From NCBI GenBank assembly GCA_002007465.1, contig LNAC01000003.1:9399515-9463514 (forward strand): DNA of 64,000 nucleotides. The letters run 5' to 3'. This document shows, one piece after another, positions 56,520-64,000 of the stretch. Both the position numbers and the translations under genes were made by a program. Origin of the DNA: Ailurus styani. Taxonomy: Eukaryota; Chordata; Mammalia; Carnivora; Ailuridae. Every line of letters begins with the position of its first letter. The first letter of the stretch is position 1. Under the pieces are notes generated by a model, which saw only the letters and a program-made list of their open reading frames with translations, was not told where the DNA came from and did not search any database.

Positions 56520-56624
56520 TGATGGATTGATTGATAGTAAGCTCTATACCCAAGGTGGGGCTTGAACTTCCGATCACAAGATCAGGAGTCACGTGCTCTA
56601 CCACCTGAGGCAGCCAGGTGCCCC
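56520..56624 (-). repeat. Short tRNA-like CAN SINE head, - strand
   Basis: CAAGGTGGGGCTTGAACTTC, AGATCAGGAGTCACGTGCTC and CAGCCAGGTGCCCC form the reversed head of a different, older subfamily. Flanked by ACTAGTCTGTG / ACCAGTCTGTG. Confidence 0.8.
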
Positions 56625-56689
56625 ACCAGTCTGTGTTTTTAGTCCTTGACTTGTACTGTTTCATTTAGTACTTAAAAATTCCCTCTAGG

Positions 56690-56887
56690 GCGCCTGGGTG
56701 GCTCAGTGGGTTAAAGCCTCTGCTTTCGGCTCAGGTCATGATCTCAGGGTCCTGGGATCGAGGCCCGCATCGGGCTCCCTGCTCAGCGGGGAGCCTGCTT
56801 CCCCCGTCCTCTCTCTGCCTGCCTCTCTGCCTCCTTGTGATCTCTCTCCCTCTATGAAATAAATAAATAAAAAATCTTAAAAAAAAA
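56690..56887 (+). repeat. CAN SINE, + strand
   Basis: Young-looking full copy, with target duplication AATTCCCTCTA / AATGCCCTCTA. Confidence 0.96.
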
Positions 56888-57680
56888 ATGCCCTCTAAAT
56901 AAGATACTTTTATTACCTTCAGTGAGCACAGGGAGGAAAAGAGAAAAAAGAAATCCTTTGAATAAATGACAATACTTGAAAGATATGTTCGTGTGTATTG
57001 TCTGTTGAGTATGTAATAGGCATTATATAAATGTTTGTGGGCAAATAAATGGAGGGATGTGTGAACAGGAAGTCACAGGAAGTCACTGGCAAAGACACAC
57101 GGACAAAAAGAAGAGCCTGACTCAGAAACTGTGATGTGGTTGGTGAGTGCCTGCCAAGGGGCTTGCTGAATCTCACCATTCCAGCAAATCTCCAGACACG
57201 TGCTGGTTTTCTGAAGGATGCTTTTAGGATCTTACTATGAAGACCCTGTTAAAGTTATCAAATACCTGAGTCCTGCCTCAGGACAATACAGTCTTCTCCA
57301 GGTGGCATAAACGACGCTGTCAGAAAACATCAGTAGATGACCTTGGGGTTACGAAAATGTAGGACTTCAAAGCACACATAACATTTTCATTCATAATATC
57401 TTTTTTCCCATGAACATGTGGTACATGAAAAAAGAAGGAAATATGGGAGGTGAACAGCTGGTTATGCAGATGGTGTTGAATTGAATTTGGATTTCGGTAT
57501 CGTGGCTTAAGTTTCTGGAATGCTAGGCTCTTGGCTAAGGGTAGAATTATTTCTCACAGGGACATGGAAGAATGTGTTTGCATGTAGGCTAACAGTCTTG
57601 ATTAAAGTGTTTCAAATGGAACATAATATTGCAGAAAGTGTTTAAAGATTCAAAGCAACAGCTCATCCCCCTAGATTCTC
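56888..57680. other. Downstream flank, nothing recognised
   Basis: No gene or assigned repeat seen. Confidence 0.4.
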
Positions 57681-57689
57681 CAGGACTCA

Positions 57690-58045
57690 GTTGAATACTT
57701 TTTTAGCTTTCTTGTTTGATCCCCATTAGCACCTTCCAGTCCTTAACACAGATTTGTCCTCACTTCTAACTTGGTCCTTTTCTTGGCCTTTTCCATAGTT
57801 AACTTTTATGTCTCAATAAATCACTTCCTTTGCTTTCACCTCCTCCTCTGTTTCCCAGAGATGGTATTTCATGTCCCTGTTACAGCATGGGCTGTTAACT
57901 CTTTGCTTACTTGTCTATGTCCATCACAAGGATGTGATCTTCCTGAGTAGGACATTTTGTATTATCCATCTTGTATTTTCAGGGTTTGGACCAATGCCTG
58001 GCCTGTTTTGGGGATTTCATAAATATTTGTTGAATGATAAGTGCA
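57690..58045 (+). repeat. L2 LINE 3' end
   Basis: GATGTGATCTTCCTGAGTAG, CAATGCCTGGCCTGTTTTGG and CATAAATATTTGTTGAATGA form the L2 tail. The 61-codon ORF at 57871-58056 is part of it. Confidence 0.8.
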
Positions 58046-59270
58046 AAATTAAATGAAGCAGTAAGGCTTTTTTTAGCTTAGTCAGGAAGAGTAGGCAGTC
58101 ACCATTTGACTGCAGGCTATTTAGAAGAAGAAAATGTTACAAGTCGTTCTGGTTAGAGATCACAGAGCTCTCACAGTACAGCAAATTTAATATTATCCGT
58201 GTCTTAACCTCTTTTCTAATAATGTAATAAAACCAGATTTTAACATTAGATGATGTTAGTCAAGACAGAGTACTTAAGAATAATTTGCATTTAAAACTCA
58301 GTTCCAAAAAATTCTTCCGCACATATAATTAAAGTGTTAAAACACTAACACTCAAAACACATAGAAGAATGATAAAATTCAGGTCTTTTAAAAACAACTC
58401 CCTGGGAAAGGAAGCAATTTGAAGGTTAAAAAATAAAAAAAGTCTGCAGCAGGCAGATTTGGAAATAACTGGACCTTTGTCAGTTAAACTTGTTATAAGT
58501 TATCAAAAGGTTTTTTACTCTCCAATACATGTTAGTGTTGTGTTACTCTTTAACACTTGGTAGGAGAGATGCTTAATTGGGAAAATGTGAAAAAAGTTTT
58601 CAAGATGAGGGTTGTCAAAGCAAATGAAGAAGGAAGGACTTAGAAGGTGGGTTTACTCTTAGCAGAAGACTTTAAGTTGGGAGGGGGTATGAGATGAGAG
58701 AGAGAGAGTGACAAAGAGAATTAGAATTTATTAAGAATACAGTTTATCTTAATGATCAAACTAAATGTATTCTCAGAACAACATTACCTAGGACACCACC
58801 CCAAAGAAACTTTATTCTGAAACACAAGATATATTTTCTCTGAAATAATGAGTTACTGATCATAGGGTCTATCTTATTTCAACCATATTTCCCCACAATC
58901 TGTACCAAAGAAAATAACACTTGACCAATATTTATAGATTTGGGTATAGGCACAGTTTTAATATAAAGTAAAGAAACATTTGGAAGACACACAGGGTTAT
59001 GATGATGACAGCCAACCATGATGGATTCACTCTTACCTCCCTTTCATTTGAACAAGTCAAGGAAATACACAGAATCTAGGATCGAAAATATCTGTAATCT
59101 AGGAAAATTACTTATAATCTTCAAAACTTCAGAAGGAAGTTATTATAATAACCAGACACAAATAGGACATTGAGGCAGATAGTTGAACTGAGAAGGGGGA
59201 GTGGGAAGAGAAGTTGACCCATTGTACTGTGATTCCATTTCACTTTCCAACCAGATTTGTATGGTCATTT
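58046..59270. other. Downstream flank, nothing recognised
   Basis: Unique-looking AT-rich sequence. Confidence 0.4.
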
Positions 59271-59273
59271 ACC

Positions 59274-59306
59274 TACTGGGACTCAATACTGAGTCCCAGT
59301 ATTGAG
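59274..59306. repeat. Two overlapping perfect hairpins
   Basis: TACTGGGACTCA (59274-59285) pairs with TGAGTCCCAGTA (59290-59301). CTCAATACTG (59282-59291) pairs with CAGTATTGAG (59297-59306). The two folds exclude each other. Confidence 0.95.
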
Positions 59307-59359
59307 AGCAAGAAAATTTCCACTCTCTACATTCTCCTTTCTGATAACAAGAAAATTGT

Positions 59360-59860
59360 CTATGTAAACATTCATTCATTCACTCAAACATGCACTGAAT
59401 ATATATTGTGTGCTTGACATCTTGCTGGAGACACAGCCATGAGCAAAAGAGAGAAGGTTCTGGAACTCAATAGGCTTCAAGCAAAGAATAAGGTAACAAA
59501 AATATAATTTCAGAGAGTGATAACGTGGTGAGAAAAATAACAATGAGGAGAGATAGTGATATTAGAGGGATTGAGTTAGTCGAAATGGTCAGGGAAAGCC
59601 TCCCCGAGAAGGTAATACTATGGCAGAGGACTGGAGGCCAAGACGGAACCACCGAAAGGATCCAGGGAACAGCATTTCCAGCAGAGGGTATACAGCAAGA
59701 GTAAGGGCTTGAGGAGTGAAAGTGTGTTGGAAGAATAGGGAAAAGGCCAGTGGAGCTGGGAGTTCATTAATCCAGAGACAGGATGGCAGGAGATGAGGTT
59801 GATGACATTGGCAGAAGCCCTATTCTAAAGATCTTCTTGGCCATGGTGATGGGTTGGATT
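59360..59860. repeat. Ancient dispersed repeat, family not assigned
   Basis: Contains CATTCATTCATTCACTCAAA, GTGTGCTTGACATCTTGCTGG, GGTCAGGGAAAGCCTCCCC and GGCCAGTGGAGCTGGGAG, plus GGTTGGATTTTATTCTAAA. It is related to 39400-40700 and is a known-looking mammalian repeat. Confidence 0.5.
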
Positions 59861-60084
59861 TTATTCTAAATATAATATAAAACCATTAATATCATTCAAA
59901 CATAAGAGTAATAGTATCTGCATTTCATTATTGGAAGGCCACTTCCAACAGGCAGGTAAGTCTCAAAGCAGAGGAGCCGCTAAGAGGGCTGTGTGATCAT
60001 GGTGGCCTGGTGCATGGTGTTCTTGTTATTGTTTCGGTCTTGTTTGTCTTGCTAGATGTGGTGGTTAGACTCAAGTATTTTTTT

Positions 60085-60279
60085 TTTTTTAAAGATTTTA
60101 TTTATTTATTTCACAGAGGGAGAGAGATCACAAGGAGGCAGAGGAACAGGCAGAGAGAGAGGGGGAAGCAGGCTCCCTGCCGAGCAGGGAGCCCGATGTG
60201 GGCCTCGATCCCAGGACCCTGAGATCATGACCTGAGCCGAAAGCAGAGGCTTTAACCCACTGAGCCACCCAGGCGCCCT
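60085..60279 (-). repeat. CAN SINE, - strand
   Basis: Full-length, with a perfect target duplication TAGACTCAAGTATTTTT (60067-60083 and 60280-60296). Confidence 0.96.
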
Positions 60280-60296
60280 AGACTCAAGTATTTTTA

Positions 60297-61300
60297 AGGT
60301 AGAACTGTAACATGCCAACTTATGAAACATGGACGTTGAGGGAGGAAAGATCAGCAGGACCTCCTCTTAACTAACTACATCTGCAAAAACCTGATTCTCA
60401 AATTATGTCACATTTTGAGGTTTTTAGTGGATGTGGATTTGGGGAGTGGGAAGGGGGACACGATTCGACCCAGTACAAAATCCAAAACTCAGCTAAAAAA
60501 AGATAGAAGGACAAAATAAAACTTTATTAAACTACAAAGAAGAGGAAACGTTTTTAAGATGATAATACTTACCTTCAATCAACGGTTTTCACTTAACAAT
60601 GCAACAGCCAAGTTAGGCTTGTTGAAATCAGAATCAAGATAAGGAAACCTGTTATCACTGTTAGTAGTTATTTTTATCTGGAAATTTTGCCCAAATAAAA
60701 TGTGAAATGGAAACATATGTGTATATAAAGTACATATAAATTTGATGGACAACAAAGAAGGTATATATAATATAGAGCTTATAAAGGAATGTTATATAAT
60801 ACACTTTAGTAATATATTATATTATGTATTACTATCATCTACAAACACCACTGACTTTGAGTCCTCTTTTCTAAAGCTATTAGTGGATGGTAATACTCTA
60901 TACCAACAAAACACAATACAATCAGCTACCCTTATAACAAATAAGAACGCTGTAAAGCGATAGAGTGTAAAAGAATACAGAAAAATGCATCACTTCTCTA
61001 TATTCCTAAGTTTGAAAACCCTGAAACTACAATATTAAAAGAAATATAATTCACATTGGCAATAAAATATAGTATACCTGGCATGTTATTTTTATGAAAC
61101 ATTGATCTTTTTCTGTTTATATACATATTGATTGTAGAAATATGGAAAAGCAAAAAGTGGAATGCAAAAATCATAAATCCTATTCCTACTAGCATCTCAT
61201 CTTACTTTCTCTTTTTCTTCCCCCATTTAACTAATTCACCCCAAACCTGTATTTATGTATAAAAATGTACATTAAAATTTTTTTTAGATCTTTTTGTCAA
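60297..61300. other. Downstream flank, nothing recognised
   Basis: AT-rich. The ORFs at 60742-60963 and 60998-61195 have no known domain. Confidence 0.4.
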
Positions 61301-61309
61301 TAACTTAGA

Positions 61310-61640
61310 AGGGGCTGAGACATTACCTTACTTGCAAGCTAACAAGGTTTTCTGCCACAGTTTAATGGATGTTGGCTGAAGACATAAGACTTCTGGCTCA
61401 GAGGGAAAAAATCCTGTTGCTCTTAGCAAGAGCGCAGCCGAGTACACAACTCTCACAGGGCAGCACAATGTCTGCACCTTGTACTACGGAGAACAACCGC
61501 AAGCTTAGGGAACCTACATCTTTTATTATGGCAGTTCACGTGCCAGGACTTTTCCCCAGAGAGGGACGTGCTGAACTGTTTTACTGAACAGTAAACAAGT
61601 CTTCCCTTTGCTCCAGAACAGACACTGCTTCTATACTCCA
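61310..61640 (+). mobile_element. Possible ancient ERVL-type LTR fragment
   Basis: A more GC-balanced block with GCCACAGTTTAATGGATGTTGG, CTGAAGACATAAGACTTCTG and CCTACATCTTTTATTATGGC looks like a known mammalian LTR, but I cannot name it. Short ORFs overlap on both strands and look accidental. Confidence 0.35.
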
Positions 61641-61720
61641 AGGTTGTTTTCTATACAGATATTTTTGGAAAAGATATTCAAACAAGGCAGCCAGCACTCA
61701 CAAACTGTACAGAAATGAGA

Positions 61721-61731
61721 CCCCCCCCCCC
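61721..61731. repeat. Poly-C run
   Basis: Eleven C in a row; prone to sequencing error. Confidence 0.95.
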
Positions 61732-61760
61732 AAGAAAACCGGCCAAAATCCAGTGCGTTT

Positions 61761-61953
61761 ATTTTTTTTTAAATATTTTATTTATTATTTGACAGACACA
61801 GCGAGAGAGGGAACACCAGCAGGGGGAGTGGGAGAGGCAGAAGCAGGCTTCCCACTGAGTGGGGAGCTGGATGTGGGGCTTGATCCCATGAAGCCAGGAT
61901 CATGACCTGAGTCGAACGCAGACGTTTAACAACTCAGCCACCCAGGTGCCCCC
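61761..61953 (-). repeat. CAN SINE, - strand, older
   Basis: Diverged body (GACACAGCGAGAGAGGGAAC). Target duplication CCAAAATCCAGT / CCAAAATGCAGT. Confidence 0.93.
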
Positions 61954-61969
61954 AAAATGCAGTTTTTTC

Positions 61970-62490
61970 AAATCCAATTTTTAAACCAGTTCTTTTTCTC
62001 TACATAATTATACACCTTTAATACGCTATCATATTCTAAAATGGTATTGAGAATGACTCCAATTTCTGAATCGAGAAGGGTACTATGAATTTAATTTTAT
62101 TTAGTACTACTTTAACTAGAAATGATTGAAATAACTAAGAGGTATTACCTTTATATTATTATGAAAAAATAATATTGTGAGGTGACATATAAAAATAATG
62201 TCAGTCATCATTCCTAGTTGCAATAGTGGATATAGTGTTTATTTTCTGCTATAAAATTGATGGACTGCGAAGAAAGTGATTAGAAGAAATGAATTAAAGG
62301 ATGCATTTTCAAATGTAGGCAGGGGAAAGTGGAATTGGTTTCTGAGAAAAAAGATCTCAACAGAAATGCCCATGAAGTATCATCCCTTAATGGCAAGAAC
62401 TTCCTGGACATCAGAACACCTAAATCAGGTAAAAGAACTCTGTAGAGGTGCTGGGCATGCCAGCTGTTATGGTTTGAGGATCAAAAATAG
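61970..62490. other. Downstream flank, nothing recognised
   Basis: The 134-codon ORF at 62276-62680 runs from unique sequence into the next SINE; its last 60 codons are SINE-derived. Confidence 0.45.
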
Positions 62491-62501
62491 ACTCAACACA
62501 G

Positions 62502-62695
62502 GGGCGCCTGGGTGGCTCAGTGGGTCAAAGCCTCTGCCTCCAGTTCAGGTCATGATCTCAGGGTCCTGGGATCGAGGCCCGCATCGGGCTCTCTGCTCAG
62601 CGGGGAGCCTGCTTCCTCCTCTCTCTCTGCCTGCCTCTCTGCCTACTTGTAATCTCTCTCTCTCTGTGTCAAATAAATAAATAAAATCTTTTTTT
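62502..62695 (+). repeat. CAN SINE, + strand
   Basis: Young-looking full copy, with target duplication AAAATAGACTCAACAC / AAAATAGACTCAGCGC. Confidence 0.96.
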
Positions 62696-63149
62696 AAAAA
62701 ATAGACTCAGCGCGGAACATCTACATTCAAGGCTACTGAGTAAGAGGTAAGGAATCTAGTCCGTGAACGTCCCTTAATCTGACCCCAAAGAGCCAGAGAA
62801 TGGGCTTCTTTTCGAAGCATTTTATCAAGATTAAAATACTCTGCCCACTTCTTCTACATTTTACCAGATTGAGTGTGTCTATTTATAACTGTGCAATGAA
62901 CACAAAAACTATGTGTTTGGGCATAAAACGTTGTGACGAATAAATTTATAAGTGGAGAAATGCTGTGCCTCTGTTACTGTCGCTCTTTCCTCCATGAAAT
63001 CTCATTTTACAAAATAAGCTGCAGAAGGATATTGGTTGTCCCTCAGGACTTCACATCTTAAACACTTCTGAGTGCATTTGCAGAGAACCGGAATGTCTAG
63101 GATTCTGACTTTGTGGAAGGAGGGCTCCTACAACAGCTCTGTGGGGCCT

Positions 63150-63355
63150 CGTGGTTTCAAGTCCAAGCCCAGGAGCCAGACTTCCAGAGTCCAGATCTTA
63201 GATCTGCCACATGCCATCTGGTGATCTTCATCTGATTAATTACGCTTTCTGCCTCAGTTTCCTCAGCTGAGAAATGGTGGCAGTAATCATGCTTTCTTCA
63301 CCGGGTTGGCGTAAGGATTAAGTCATTATAATGTCTAGTGCATAATAGAACACAC
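63150..63355 (+). repeat. MIR SINE, fairly complete
   Basis: CCAGACTTCCAGAGTCCAGA, GATCTGCCACATGCCATCTG, CTGCCTCAGTTTCCTCAGCT and GGCGTAAGGATTAAGTCATT follow MIR from head through core. Confidence 0.85.
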
Positions 63356-63619
63356 TCACGTCTGCATGGGGGCTAACTAGCACCTTTACATGTGGTAGTG
63401 GCAAGAAGCAAGGTATTGGTCTTTGGTTGTTGGTGTCAGCAACTTTAGAAGTTATAAGCAGTCATGCTATGTGGACAGTTTATGTTGGGCAAGATTGTGC
63501 TGTGAGGTCGTTAGAAGCTGGTCATCTGGCTTGATTGTTAGCCAGATGGTCTCAATTCAGAGACTGCCTGAAACATTTTCTTTCACTAAGACTTTACTAT
63601 TGTTATTATTAATTTAGAG

Positions 63620-64000
63620 CAGTGTAAGCTTCCCAGCAAAAGGGAGGGGGAGTTAACAGAAATGTTCTGTATATCCCTTTGTAGGGATGGCTGACAATAC
63701 TGACTCCATATTAGGCACTCCATCTTGTCTATGTCTGTGCAATGACCTTCCTTGGGGCTACAGGTGCTAGGCCCCTTGGAGATTATTGGATTTCCTGACT
63801 GGAATGCAGGAAGGCTTGTTCTGATCTTCCCTAAAGCTGTCGATAACTAGTAGAAATAACACAGTTTTTCCCCTCCATCCTGGCTGGTACACAGATGGCA
63901 TCACTTTAGGTAACTAGTAAACCCTCCCTCTATAAAATCCAGACTTCTCAGAGAGTAGCTGCCTCGTGCCTGAATCACCTGCCCACCCAATCCCCTCCCT
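63620..64000 (+). mobile_element. Possible endogenous retrovirus LTR, cut by the window edge
   Basis: The block has an LTR-like build: a T-rich and GC-mixed U3-like stretch, a TATA-like CTATAAAATCC at 63932-63942, then a C-rich stretch. No gag, pol or env sequence is in the window and no family is assigned. The right end is not seen. Confidence 0.35.

Noticed and set aside
56545..56624. tRNA-like sequence with a B-box-like GGGGCTTGAACTTC word
   Set aside because: It is the reversed head of an old tRNA-derived SINE and lacks a tRNA cloverleaf.
62276..62680. 134-codon ORF, the longest in the window
   Set aside because: It runs into a + strand CAN SINE; the peptide [20 protein letters not shown] and what follows is the SINE reading frame, seen again and again in the window.

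Overview
The window is nuclear DNA from a placental mammal, most likely a caniform carnivore. It is AT-rich, has long introns with GT-AG boundaries, and is packed with tRNA-derived CAN-type SINEs (SINEC). I count about 41 SINE copies in 64 kb. Each has a head reading GCGCCTGGGTGGCTCAG, a CT-rich body and an A-rich tail with AAATAAATAAA. Many copies still have clear target-site duplications, so insertion has been recent. A mustelid or other arctoid carnivore fits best, but I cannot name the species.

One protein-coding gene is clear: LIPI (lipase member I, membrane-associated phosphatidic-acid-selective phospholipase A1 beta). It lies on the + strand and spans positions 5229-52728. I assembled ten coding exons by eye: 5229-5274, 13666-14051, 15701-15809, 18402-18503, 23657-23746, 24748-24915, 26658-26747, 35668-35779, 43026-43202 and 52641-52728. 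All nine introns are GT-AG, all phases agree, and the total is 1368 nt (455 residues plus stop). The signal peptide, the catalytic Ser159/Asp183/His253 triad and the 12-residue lid between Cys238 and Cys251 are all present, so the gene looks functional.

Layout: 1-5228 is the upstream flank, with one unexplained two-strand ORF at the far left, an L2 remnant, SINEs and an old L1 piece. 5229-52728 is LIPI. Its introns hold many SINEs, decayed minus-strand L1 segments (about 26.9-29.2, 31.2-33.1, 42.2-42.9, 47.1-48.1 and 48.2-50.6 kb), L2 and MIR relics, a Charlie-like DNA transposon and an MLT1-type LTR. 52729-53063 is the probable 3' UTR, carrying a young sense-oriented SINE just after the stop codon. 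53064-64000 is the downstream flank, with an MLT1-type LTR, SINEs, L2 and MIR pieces, a possible ancient LTR near 61.4 kb and a possible retroviral LTR at the right edge. I see no other gene, no tRNA or rRNA gene, no CRISPR array and no prokaryotic system.

I saw no previously undescribed system. The best leads are the SINE that may now supply LIPI's polyadenylation signal, a pair of mutually exclusive perfect hairpins at 59274-59306, a hairpin with repeated GGTAATAAAGT units in intron 1, nested SINE insertions with readable order, and assembly scars that all fall inside SINEs.
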